From positions 3,658,001 through 3,722,000 of the forward strand of contig OZ020244.1 of the NCBI GenBank assembly GCA_963971285.1: DNA of 64,000 nt, in the 5' to 3' direction. This DNA comes from Astropecten irregularis. Lineage: Eukaryota; Echinodermata; Asteroidea; Paxillosida; Astropectinidae. Position numbers and translations under genes: made by a program. The notes under the pieces are model-generated. The model was not told the DNA's origin, made no database searches, and was given only the letters and a program-made list of their open reading frames with translations. Positions 1-24,600 of the stretch are shown here, piece after piece (within the stretch, counting starts at the first letter, position 1; each line of letters begins with the position of its first letter).

Positions 1-221
1 GATGGAATATGCCCTGTCCCTAAGGTTTTCTCTGAGTGTTGTTACATTTTTCTTCAAGGAGCTGAATTATTAAGCAATACAGACCTTGCCCTACACAACC
101 CATCTGCCCAGAGATGTGTTCAGCAATGGGTCAACACTGTCTAGGATATGGATACGACAGAAGAAGATCAAGCAAGACTCTGGATATTGGATCCAGGAGA
201 GGAGATAAAAGGGGGACCTAC

Positions 222-11847
<11,626 letters not shown>

Positions 11848-13288
11848 CTTGTCCCTTACCCACAATGCCACATTCTCATGGAAAGGCCCGGATGTTGTAA
11901 ACAGTGCAAAACTACCTCTTTCAATAATATTTACCTATTAATTAAAATTTCCCAACGATATTACAATCTTTTTCAACACAAATATCAGCCTGAATATTTT
12001 TAACAGTTAATTCTATATTTCGTTTGTAAGAACACGTACCATTGTTTTATTTATCGGTGCATTAGAAAAATAATTTGATGCGACTGGTACCCACAACAGC
12101 TATCGGTCACCAGTGAAATTTAGCGGGAACTAAATGGGCCGATGGCGCCTCAAATTTAACTGTTCAGCAGGCGGCGCTTTGAAGGCGGCGCGCGCCTGGT
12201 TTTAGATAGGCCACTATTACTGAGCTGAGCCGCAGGTGAACTCGCCTTGCCAATTTGTAAATACGCAAGGCTTTTTCGTAAATGTCACGATCTTGGCAAT
12301 AAATTCCGATATTTGTTGGCAAAGGCCAAATTGTTTCCCTTTCTTCTTTTTTGTAATGGCAATTTAATGTTTTTGTGGCGCCTAGCATAATTCAGTTTTT
12401 TCTAATATAATTAAGTTGTGTTAATTTCGATTTTTTTTTATTGATGATCTTGGCTTGGGATGATGGGGACTGATTTATAATTCTGTTCATAAATTCCTGT
12501 CTCTCGAATGACACCGGTCTGTAAGGCAAAGGGTAGAAGTTCATTAAAAAAGTTTCAAAAATTCCAAACACTTTTTAAAAATTCCTTATTCCAACACAAA
12601 ACGTATTCCAACTTTTAATACCCTGCCAAAATAAAGAACAAATAGGGCCTACATCGATAAATAAATAAAAACAAAATTGAAAACGCTACGACTTGGTTCA
12701 TGTGCGATCAGCTGCGCACGAGTGAGATGAATGAAAAGAAATGGGGCGTCCGCGCCTGACCCCACAACACAGCAAATGAAAACTGCATAGACGATTTAAG
12801 GCTTTTCATGGGATATTTCATCTCGTGTGTAAATTATGTTTTCTGAAAACAGTAAAACAGCTCAGATCAGATGCAGCTAACTACAATTTCATTTCTCTCT
12901 TTTCCACATCATTTTCTGAGCTCCTATCCATGACCAGTACCTCCACACCCTGACCAATCAGCTGCAGCTAGCCTTTACTAGTCCCGCACCCCACCGGCCG
13001 CGCCCATATCGCCATGCGCTATGAATACCCCGCTTGGTATTTGACACCAAGTAGACTAGATTAGACCTTTTTGCACATGGCATTCTGTTTACAAATTTTA
13101 TTCAGGGATTTTTTAATAATCTTATCGTGGCATGGTGCCGGTAGTTAGGGCGCCGCAGGAACAATTTCACTAAGTTGGAAAAAGTCTTCCTTGATAAAAA
13201 AATATATATTACTTTAGCAAATAAATGGGAATAAATTAATCAAATTAAAAAAAATAAACCAATGTTGATTCCTTTTAACTGGCGACTT

Positions 13289-13524
13289 GCGGGCAATTTC
13301 ACGGCCCTACTTAGCACACACATTTGCTAAGCATGACATTTCTGTATCAAGAAAAACAGGATTAAAAGCCACATTTCCATGTGTTTTGAATCACTATTGT
13401 TCTTTGGCTTTTGTTCGCTGACCATGAATATCAAATGGAATTTTTAATGGTGGTTTGTTTTATAGAGCAAGACATTTGGTGCTAAGCAATTTTTTGTGGT
13501 TAACAGCTCCATGAAATTGGCCCC
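13289..13524. repeat. MITE family B copy
   Basis: From CGGGCAATTTCACGGCCC to CCATGAAATTGGCCCC, with ACCATGAATATCAAATGGAA inside. Confidence 0.65.
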
Positions 13525-14046
13525 TGATTTTGTTTAGTAATTTTTTCTTACGTTTTAAATGTTGCCGTTTATAATTAGCAGCTTTATTCGAAATTAGCCG
13601 CCCCCCCCCCCCGACATCAATTTTAACTGCTTAAAAGCTTGAAAGGAAAAAAAAGTTACGTAGACTTAATTTGCGCTAAGCAAAAAATAAACCGAGAACC
13701 AGTCACAGGCAGTATGCTTTGCACTGAATTTTGGCTGGTAATCTGCAACTGCAACTAAACCTTTTTTGTAAGTAGCTAATTATTAATCAGGTCCTATCAC
13801 TCCCGTGTACAAATTCACCGCCCGTCTGTCAAATTTGGTTAATTTCCTTTACCAGTCTGTAAATCTAAGTTAACCAATTTTGATAGGAAATTGGCCGCTA
13901 AAACTTATACAGGTACTACCACTCGTTTTTTTCCAAAGTCAGATGACCCGCGCCCCACATTGCAACACCCTCATAACACCCCTACCTGTAAATCGAATGC
14001 GCCATTTATATAGGGAATTAATTTGTTTAACGTTGCCCGGTGAGTG

Positions 14047-14054
14047 TGACGTCA
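14047..14054. promoter_or_regulatory. CRE-like palindrome TGACGTCA
   Basis: A full 8-bp CREB/ATF palindrome in the intergenic region, about 1.5 kb before the large gene's start codon. It could belong to that gene's promoter; there is no further support. Confidence 0.35.
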
Positions 14055-15379
14055 TCCTGTCACCTGCAGCCCATAGGACAATAGGGTTCAACACGGCACT
14101 GCCTAAAGCTCACGTTAATTGATTGACACAGGTAGTTTTCGGGACTTGTTGTGATCTCCATGTTGTGATCAAAAGAAAGTTGATGATTTGCCGATCGTTG
14201 CATGACAGTGAGGCGATTTGATGAGGAGTATCATGATTTCTTAGGGTGAGGAAAAGGACTGGTTTGTATCATTGGCTTTTGATGACAATTGGGTGTTTTT
14301 GGAGTGGTTGCAAGGGGATCCGGTTACAAAATCGTGAAGTTGCAAACTCCATGCTTCCGTGTGTTATTTGCCTATGCTACAGTACATGTACGTTACGTAG
14401 GATAGTGCTGGCTTCCTTTTAAGTTCTAGATGGCTTACTCGGCATGTAAAGCCTTATAAATCTAGAAGTAGTGCTGGCTAAGCATGGAGGACTTAAGAGG
14501 TAGAAACATGGTGGAAGAAATAGAAATAAGTATGACAATCACTATTGAGTATATTGGCAGCAGTCACATTTTTGTACTACTGGAAACATGAATTCAGCTC
14601 GGAGCGAGCGATATTTCAGTGGAATGTTGCTAGTCTAGTGTTATAATTATAGAGGGTCCGCAGGAAATTTACTTGAAAAATTAAAATTTGATGACTGCAG
14701 TCACTGTACTGACACTGCAGAACAGAGAGTACAGTGCTAATTGCGGGACTTGTTTATGTCCAAATAAATGCAGGACTCTCGACTATATGAAGAATGGCTG
14801 TGATGGACAGTTTACTATAGTTAAATAGTTTGGTGTTACAGAACAAGTTCTTAGACTTATCTTCCATATGCTATAATGTGGCAATAAAATAATATACTGG
14901 AACATTAAAGATGAAAATAGAACAAAGGATAAATTAAAATTAAAACAATATATATCATTATTATAAATATTAAATTTGGCATAGACAATCCATATCAGAA
15001 CCAATTATATATCCACCTCTGGAATGCTGTAATTTTAAAGAAATCTTTGTTTAAAAAAATTAAGAAAAAGGAAAAATTAATTGCACCAGCTGATTTTAGT
15101 TGTACTATTTATCATCCATGGGATTAGTAATTAAAAACAAGCAGAAACAAGTTTTTCCAAGTTGTTTTACTAAACATAAACGCCAATTTCGATCAATTTG
15201 TCACAGATTTATAATAAATTGCCATTTTACAGATGATTAATGCTTTCATCCGATTCAAAATTATAACGATCAAATAACCACAAGGGAAACTGACTGAATT
15301 TTCATTTGTAATGTTCACCTTTCAAAATTATAATGAATATTTGTAAGTAATAAACTGCTGCAAACTGCTCATCAGCAAT

Positions 15380-15445
15380 TGAAACATATGCTCTTCGATA
15401 AAGATCCTGCTAGGATCGAAATGCGCCAGGCCCTCCTAACTCAAG
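15380..15445. repeat. Single 60-bp-type unit
   Basis: TTCGATAAAGATCCTGCTAGGATCG followed by GCCAGGCCCTCCTAACTC. It sits about 65 bp before the splice acceptor of exon 1; AACTGCTCATCAGCAATT just before it is the usual flank of this element. Confidence 0.55.
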
Positions 15446-15510
15446 CAAAATTATAATGGGATCAATCCTGTATTTTACCATTAATGATTTGAACATTTTC
15501 ACTTTTTCAG

Positions 15511-15685
15511 CTTACAGACATTGTGTTAAAGCATCATGGGGATTGAAGAGGAATTTGAGGCCATTTTTGACCTCTTGGATCCGATGTTCAGAGGTTTCGT
15601 GGATTGTGAACAGCTGCAGGAATTTCATAAGGCTTTCTACTTCACATCAATAAATGCTGATCAAGTAGAGGCCGCAATCAGCCAG
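15511..15685 (+). CDS. Large gene exon 1 (start codon; degenerate EF-hand 1)
   Basis: Coding from ATG 15536 (residues 1-50, M-G-I-E-E-E-F-E-A-I-F). The ATG context is CATCATGG. The first EF-hand loop D15-Q26 keeps Gly at position 6 but has Met and Arg at ligand positions and Gln instead of Glu at position 12. An acceptor-like TTTTTCAG precedes 15511, so 15511-15535 is probably 5' UTR of a spliced leader exon. Donor GTATGG, phase 0. Confidence 0.85.
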
Positions 15686-18600
15686 GTATGGTTTAATGCA
15701 TTGTATGGATATTTATGTTGTTTCAGGGTATGAAACAATGATACATAACGAGTGGGATTTGAACCTTCAACCTTGCGGTTGCTGGACCAGATACTTCACC
15801 AATAGAGTGCTTTAGATTGGTGGGAACGTGGACCTCATTCACATCGACCACAAATGTGAGAACGTCATGCTGAATGTCAAAATCGTAATTTGTGCATCCT
15901 GGACTCACTGTGAGAACTATGGATATTTCTGCAATAATTAACGATTGGGATTCGAACCTGCAACCTTGGGGTTGCTGCGCTAGACACTGCATCTATGATT
16001 CATTCTGCTCATCGATAATGATGTTTCCAAGTTGCCAGTCACCTTGTTCGAAGCCATTAATTCTCACATATTGAGCTGTAAACAAAAGGTTGGAGGTTCG
16101 AATCCTGTTCCAGTCAATTTGTTCACTGACAGTGAGTTTCTGTTGCCATTAATTATGCAATGGTATAATGTTCATTTTTCAGTGGAACAGAAATGACAAG
16201 ATTGTTTTTGTTTTTTTTAGACAAGACAGGGGCGGATCCAGGGGGCCACGCCCCCCCCTTTTTCTTCCAGCAAAAAAAAAAAAAAGAAAAGAAAAGAAAA
16301 AAGAAAGAAAGAAGAAAAACAATGTATAGGGGAGGGAGAAAGACTCAAAAAGAGAAGAAAAAAGAGGGGGGAGAAAAAATTAGCTAGCTTTAATCGCCCC
16401 GAAATGCACCCGTCGCCATTGAATTGGTGCATTCTATTTCCACGCCCCCCCCCCCTTTTGGAAAATCCTGTATCCACTCCTGAGGGAGGGAGGGATTTTG
16501 TAGTTTCATGACTGATAGTAAGTATTCTTGATTCACCTGTTCTTGAAGGTGTGCAATGGAGGAGACCGATGCCCCAAGTTCTGTTTCCTAGATGTCCTGC
16601 AGGAGACACAGAGGAGGAGGACCATCGAGGAGCAAGCTTGGTGGGACTTCCGTGCCCTGGACAGCCAGGGCAACCACCGCATCACCCTGCGGGAAGCCCT
16701 AGTCCTCATGAAGGCCACTCACCAGGAGAAGTTCACCATGACGACCTGGGAGGCCTTCCGGAGGACCCGAGGCGCGTCCAGCAACAAGGACGTGACCTTT
16801 GATGAGATCAGGATGTGGCTGTGCAACCCTCCTTTGCAAGAAGAAGACGAAGAAGGGGAGATTAGAGACGTTGCTGCCATGGGAGAGATGCTGGACAGGG
16901 AAAAGCGAAGAGGCACCTACCAGGACCATAAGGATTTTCTGGCTTTACAGGTAAATTTCAAGAAGAAAGATAAAGCTAAGCCTCTCAAAAGAAAACTAAT
17001 GAAATGTATTCAGGATCATTTTGGCACCTTATCATGAAATTGAGTGCACAATCTTTCCCAGCATAACTATAAAGCAAATAATTATTCAACAAACAAAGAT
17101 AATGGACAGTTTGAGACATTAGGAACACACGGCTGGATAGCTCAGTTGGTAGAGTGCCAGTACGGTATTTCTGATGTTGAAGGTTCGAATCCCGCTCTAG
17201 TCAGTTTTCTTTGTTCATCTTTCAATGACAAATAACTATTCCTTGACAACTTTACAGACTAAGATGTACCCTTAGGAAATCATCAGACTTGCAAGGGGGA
17301 TAGGTGTACTCTTTGTTGAGAAATTACCGGTATTCTATAAATTTTGATCATCAAGTAACCACAAGGGAAACTGACTGAATTTAAAGTCATTTAAAAGTGA
17401 ACAAAGAAAAGTGGGATTCGAACTGGCGACCTCCTGAATACTGTATAGGCACAGTATCCTCTTTGAGTGATCCCGGCCCCCATGTACCTTTCCCAGGTTG
17501 CAGCATCGCTGCGCGTATCAGTGAAATGATCCTTGGGGTATGGCAGTGTGAGCATGGTTTCATGGCTTCTGAATGCCAAACGAACAAAGATGATTGACTA
17601 TTGGGGTCACCACCAATGTAGGGCTGGATGGCTCAGTTGGTAGAGCGCCTGTACAGTATTCAGAAGGTCGACGGTTCGAATCCCGCTCCAGTCAATTTTT
17701 CTTTGTACACTTTTTAATGTCTATAAATTTTGATTTATTAATAAAAATGGACATTTAAAGAGTAACCCTACAAAGCGGTCATTGTTGGTTGTATTCACTT
17801 TTTAGGAAGATGAGTTGTCTCAGACCTTGGAAGCTCAGGACAGACGTCAGTACCACCAGAAATTCCGCAGCAAGGCAAGACGAAAGCTCAACAGGTCAGT
17901 ATCATCTTTCTTAGAAGGAAACCAGAATAATTGAACATTGCCTTGTCTATGAGTTTCTGTAGGTTTTTTCTGCTCAGAGTTAGGAGGGCCTGAGGTTTCG
18001 ATCCCAGCAGGATTTTTCTCAAAATTAAAAGGCCTATAAATCATTCTAAAGGGAAACACAAACAAGATTTTACTCAGCGCAGCGTGGGCCGCCGTGGAGC
18101 TAAATGATGGGAATTTCAAAGCTACAACTCACCCCTCTACCGCAGCGCTGCGCAGCCCCCAGACCATACTGCAGCTTATTAACTTTAGCTATTGTGCTTC
18201 ATGTGTTGTTAAATTTCAAATTTCAGGTCATTATTCTGGTTGATGAGCAGTTTGCAGTAGTAATTTAATGTTTTTTTGTGGCTGGTTAATTTAAAGATGG
18301 GTGAATCTGGGTGTGGAGGCCCTTATCTTTGACGATGGAAAGGACTATGAAGTTGACTACAAGATGAGGAATCGGGTCACAGTGCAGGACCTCCTGGAGG
18401 CTCTGGAGCAGAAATATGACATCCTAAGGGAGAAACTGCTCTGGGAAGCCGTCAAGAAACACATCGGTTTGTAGACAAAAGTGCTCTGTAGCATCAATGA
18501 TTTCTAACTCTGAGTGGAGTTTATTTATAAACTTAACTTGGTATCATGTTCTGAAGCATACCGAAACAGAAATCTTCACAGATATATGTTTAACTTTCAG

Positions 18601-21600
18601 GGTATGAAGATGGTGATGGTAGAAAACTACCGTTGAAATATGTCTGACTGAAATGCTGTATTCAATCAGAAAAGAGTAAAACCTAAGACCCCAAAACAGT
18701 TTTAATCTCGGGGAGATCAAAACTCCTGTGAATAGATTTCGCGATTTATACTAGTGCTTAAAGTATACTTTAGGGGTAAATTTCATGAAGTCCTGCGATC
18801 GATCGTAACACAAGATACGAAGGATAACCCATCATATCCTACGTTATAGAGCTGCAATGCATCATAAGTCCTACGATTGATAAGTTTGGTGAAATTGAAC
18901 CCTGGGTCGGTAGCTGCCCTGTTTTGTGATGGTTTATCTTGAGAAAATTGTTATCTCCCTCTAAAACGTTGACAATAACTAGGTTGTCTTTACGTACTTA
19001 CCTCTCAGGTGAGCCAATCTGGTCTTCCATGTCTGAGGGCGAGCAGCAGGAACAGGTCCTCCGTGTCCAGATGAAAGAGCACCGTCTCAGGAAGAACAAC
19101 GACTGGGACCAGATGCTGCGTTTGGTCATCTCCTACCAGCACTATGACTCCCGGCTGACGGCCATGATGGGAAGCTTGCGCAGTGAGTTTGAGCGGCAGT
19201 CCATGGATCATCAGAGCAAGGTGGCTGAGCTGGAGACAGCCGGCAAGACAGAAGATCAGATCTATGAGATCTTTGCTAATGAGTACGCCCAGCGTGTACA
19301 AGGTGAGCTTCCAACGTCGGGTGTCAAGTGGATAGAAGATAAAATAAGATAACTAGGTTAAAAGGCCTTTCACAAGATTGATGGAACAGAAAGAAACAAG
19401 ATCACAACTGACAAAAACAGGCTGGCATTGGAATTGTTAGGTTAGAAATTGTCTTAAACATTAGCCTTTGAGAAAGATCCTGCTGGGTTTGAGACGTCTG
19501 GCTCTCCTATTAACTCAGAGCTTTTTGTGTTTTTCAGGTCAATAGTTTGGTTGATGAACAGTATACAGCAGTTTAGGACTTTATGAAATTATAGTTTAAA
19601 AATTGAAAAAAATGGGTCTTCGGATATGATGATAATGTTGCGCATGCAACAAAAGATGTCAAACCTCTCGGCTTGTTCAAATGAAGACCATGGGGCCAAT
19701 TTCAAAGAGCTGCTTAAGCACAAAATTTGCTTAATCATGAAAAGTCTTCCTTGATCAAACAGGATTACCAACCAGATTTTCATGTGATGTTTACTGCTTT
19801 AGACTTGTATCCGGCCATTGTTTGCTGAGCATAACATTCACAAGGAGTTTTGGCTGGCATACTCATTTTATTTATCAAGGTTTTTGGTGCTTTTAAAAGC
19901 AAATTGTGGTGCAGCTCAATGAAATTCATACCTTGATACAATTTGCGTCCTCTTGTGCCAGGCAATGCCTTTAGGGATATACTTGCTTCATTTGCAGTGA
20001 GCCTTCCCTGTTGATGAAAAACAGGATACTTTTATTGTTTGCATCATCATGAGAACCTTGAATGATGCCTATGTTTGTTTGTTTTTCAGGAGCTACAACC
20101 TGTGGGCAGCTTCTTGTGGACCTTCACAAACGTCACCTCAAGGAACGTGAGTTCCTGCTCTCTGTACTCAAGATGGGGAACCGTAGAGCACTGACCTCAG
20201 CTGAGATGATCACCGAGTATGCGTCACTTGCCGCTCAGCAGCTGATTGCCTCATATGAAGGAGAGTCATTTGAGTATTCCTCCATGGCAACGGGGCTGGC
20301 AGAACGCCCGCAGCAGTACATAAGTTTGAGGTAGGAGAAATGAAGAAATTATATTTGATAACAAAGACTGTGGATCTTTTTGTATCAGTAAAGATAAGCT
20401 GTGCCTGAGGAGTCCTATAACTATACAACCCCTGTCGTGATGTGGGAACCCGCTTTGTCGGAGTAAACATCCAGATCAAGAACTTGTGTACAGTGGACAA
20501 TGCTCATGACAGGTTACTAGCTGGTAGTTGCTCAGTTCTCATTGTGCTAGTAAAACTAAGTTCTGCTTGGGAGTTAGGAGTTAGTTTTTATTCAAGCAGG
20601 ATCTTTATCGAAGGCTAAATGACAAGTTGAACAAGAAAATGCAAGTGAAGATACACATAAATGAATGAGAATATCAGGACAAAAGGAGGGGGGGTTGGGG
20701 TAGGGAGGGTGGAGGAAGGTAAGTGTGGTCAAACAAAGAGAGGTCATGGGTATATAGGCAAGATCAAAGGTAGACAATAAAAAAGGTGTGGAGAAGAATG
20801 GGGAACACAATGAGGTAATTATATGTATCTGTACTGTGACTCTGTTCTCCCAGCTTTGACAGTGACAGAGACTTGGGGGAGCTGCTGGCCCTAGAGCGGC
20901 TGCACCAGAGGAAAGGCAAGAAGCCTCCCAAGGTGACTGACGATGATGGCCACCTGATCGGCAAGAACCGGGGCATCGTGGCCTGGCATGTGGAAGTTGT
21001 CAGACAACTCCTGAAGAAGCACAGTCATGAGCGAGAGGTACGTGCTTCCCTCGAGTGAAGTCTATAAAAAACAAGTGCTCAGGTGCAGTTGAAATGGTGT
21101 AGCTGTTCTTTCCTCACCTTCACTTCTTGCAACCTGGGTTTGGGTCCAGCTTGGTCAACAAGTGGATTGGGTTTTCAGTCCCAACCTGATTTTGTGGGTT
21201 TTACCCAGAATATCACTCTGGAGTTTTCTCTCCCACCTCTAAAACTGTATCTTTTTCTCATCATCTTTCCACAAAGGCTTCATCAGGCTTTCGAGCTGCA
21301 GTGCCTAGAGTGCTTTTGAGGAATTCTTGCTTTAATTACCAGAAAGAAATGAAGAAATGATAATAAATAGATAAAAGAAAGGTGGAGAATTTGGTTCACA
21401 GTTGACTCGGGCAGGATTTGAACCTGCGTCTTCTGTTTTCTAGTGCAGATGTCTTAATCTCAGATGGCATCTCCTGGTATCTGGTGATGTTAAAACCAGA
21501 GAGTGACAGGTTGTGCAACATATCTTCTCAATGCTATCATTTGCCACCTGTCATCTGTTAGCAGTGGTCTCAATACATCTAGGGTCGATTTCACCAAAGT

Positions 21601-24600
21601 CATTGTAACTTTCTATCAATCGTAGGACATATGATGCATTGCAGCCCTATATGTAGGATATGATGGGTTATCCTTCGTAACTCGAGTTACGATCGATCGT
21701 AGAGCTTCGTGAAATCGAATGCAGTCAGAACATCGTCACTTTACCTAACTGTCAACATGCAATTCTTGACTGATGTTCCGTTGCTAGGTGATGGTGTATC
21801 TTCTCCAAGGCAAAGAGAGCAGGACCTGGCTCTCAGTCGCACAGCGGAAGAGCCAGCAGCAGCGTGAGGACCGACTGAAGGAGCTACGTCTCCAGAGGTC
21901 TAACTGGCGCCAAGGTCCTTCTGATCATCTGATCTCCAAGAGGACCATGCACCTCAAGATCCTGCTGGAAGGAGCAGGTCTCTACCATGAGAACAGGTGA
22001 ATAACTAATGCGACTTGTTGTGTGAAAATGAGTCATAAGTTACAAGACCTGTTTACAAGTTATGGACCGTTATGACGTTTCAGATTATTATGACAATACC
22101 TGTATTAAAATGGATCCTTAATTAACCTGTGGAGCACTGCACAAGAATTACATGACTTGCATTATATCCAGCCTCTTTCAGTGTCTTTGCCATTTGACAC
22201 ATTATAAAGAGACAAGTGCATTTTATTTTTAATTGATGTGGGCTGAAATTCTATCCCACAACTGGTGAATCTGGCTACAATTAGAAATACATAGTGCCTT
22301 ACAAAACCAGGCTTGAGGCTAGGCTTGGGACTTATTTCCCTACTGCCATTTGAGACCCACAAAATGAAGGGATTGGGCCACATGATGAAGCCGAAGAAAG
22401 GCTCCAGCTTTGACATATATCTCAAGCCCTTTGTTTCATTTAGGACACAAAACGGCGGTAGCAAAATAAACACCAAGCCTAGCCTCAAGCCTCATTTCGT
22501 GAAGGCCCATAGTTCTTTCCACCAAGGTGGGGAAAAAGATAAAATATTGAACCAGTGGACTTCAATGAGTGCACACAGTTTGCCATTCAAGTTAAAACTG
22601 GAATCGATCAATGCACATTCGATATTGAGAAAATACATTTTAATCAAGTGTATTAGTTTAGCTTATACTGCATGGATTCAGGTGTACCCAATGGCCCATA
22701 GTCTGTTGATTTTGTTTTTACATAGTCGATGGTCTTTACATTTTTCTTGTGCATAGACGCCATGAGGTTCGCGGTGGCCACAACTTCACCGACAATCAAG
22801 TCTCAGCATGTTTGCTGGCCGATCTCCAGCAGAAGCAGGCCCAGGAGGTGGAGAGGGTCGTTGTGGAGATGCAGACGATGGTATGAGCTTGTCTCTCATT
22901 GCTAATCATCCTTACTCGCAGCTGGGGTGCTGAATTGCGAAGGATGCAGCTACAAGTTGCCAACATTCATGGTTGCCCTTGGCTGTCAGCCACAATAACC
23001 CATACAATGACCAACGAACACAGCCTGAGATCGAAAGTGTTCAAATTTTGTGGAGGGAGAAAAACCAGAGAACCTGGAGAAAGATCCTTGTAGCATAGGA
23101 GAGAAACAACACACAACTTTGACCCAAGCCGGGATCGAACCCTGGCCACATTTTTGGGCACCCTTGGCTGCCAGCTACATCAACCCTCATATGACCACAG
23201 CAGGAACGGAAATAATTGCAGAAGTGTTTTGAAGTGGAATACAAGACACTGATTTTGAAAATCAGAATTAAAAAATACCTTTGATGGAATGTATATATAT
23301 GTTTATATCTTTGTCGTCTGTTAATTGCAGACTGCTGATGTTCTGAAGGAGCTTTGGAGGCGTGAACATCGCTCTCGTATCGAGGAGTGGCTGGACAACG
23401 TATCAGCGGTCATCCTGTCGACCTTTGAACTCACCGAGGCAGACAAAGAGTTGATGCAAGCACTGGAGGACAAATATGATGTCTTGAGGTAAGAAGGGTG
23501 AAGGATACAAGTTGTTTTACCTTCAGAGTTAATTGATTCTTGTCGTCAAGCTTTGACTGGGGCCTGGGGAGGCTTCAGTATTGGGTCTCTGAGGAGGATC
23601 CTTGGGCTAGATTCCTTGCGAGTGATCCTGCCAGACGGATTCTCACTTTGAGAGAACCTACTGGTAGGACTCACCCGGTATGTGTCCACGTGATACGTGG
23701 TTGCGTCTGATGGATCGTTATTTTGCTGAGATGGGTCACGTGGCTGCCTGGAGGATGGCCATCAGGTGACCGAAGGAGTACCGCTTGAAGGTAGATGTGG
23801 CAATACGCTGTCACGTCACATGTTCCCACTGATTGATTGATTGATTGATTGAAGCTGTTGCCTTTTTTGAATCAGGGACAAGATTCTGGCGGAGAAACTG
23901 ATGAGTGAGATCGGCGAGAAGGAGTGGCTGTTGATGTCCGAACAGGAACGCCAGCGTCTCCTGATGAAGCGGAGACTGGAGGAGAGGCAGCTGAGGCGGG
24001 AAGGCAAGATGGACGAGCTGGCACGTCTCATTGGCAGTGCTGACCAGGTATTTAGACCCCACCAGTAGAGCTGGCCTCGGCCCCAGCCTCTTGGAGCTTG
24101 TGAGGAGCATATTACAGACTCCAGTATCTGCTTACCCTGAAGTAGTCACTGCTGGTCTTCTACTTTTTGTTTGGGTGATAGAGTTATTTATATTAGGTCT
24201 CGCCCTTCCCCTACGTGTATTAGTGCTGGCACGAGTAGGATTTGAACCCATGACCTTTTGCATGCTGGCAGTTTGAAGATGTTTAACCATCTGAACTGCC
24301 AAGCTAGCTAGTGTCAGTGGATTGACATGATGCCCTTCACTGACGTGTATCTGTGCTGGCTTGGGTGGGATTCGAACGCATGATCATCTGCTCACTATTT
24401 GAAGATGTCTTACCATCTGGACTGCCAAGCTAGTTGGTGTCAGTGGGTTGACTTGCCCTCACTAACGTGTATCAGTGCTGGCTTGGGTGAGATTCGAACC
24501 CATGACCATCTGCTTGCTATTTGAAGACATAGTTGGTGTTATGGGTTGACTTGCCCTTCCTGACGTGTATCAGCACTGCATGCTCAGTGCTTTCAAGTGC

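Larger units (their letters stand above)
11848..15510. other. Intergenic interval between the divergent HCFC1 and the large coiled-coil gene
   Basis: No supported coding exon. It contains a GC-richer stretch at about 12080-12240, a CCAAT-bearing GC-rich stretch at 12930-13030, a MITE family B copy (13289-13524), a poly-C tract near 13600, a CRE palindrome at 14047-14054 and AT-rich sequence from 14800 to 15480. An untranslated first exon of the large gene may lie here, since 15511 is preceded by an acceptor-like TTTTTCAG. Confidence 0.6.

Noticed and set aside
12164-12388. 74-codon minus-strand frame upstream of HCFC1
   Set aside because: No family similarity, no in-frame link to HCFC1 exon 1, and the TISU start argues for a short leader.
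17133-17205. Apparent tRNA gene
   Set aside because: A and B box phrases are present, but no complete cloverleaf with a paired acceptor stem and anticodon arm could be drawn; it has the flanks of the SINE family.
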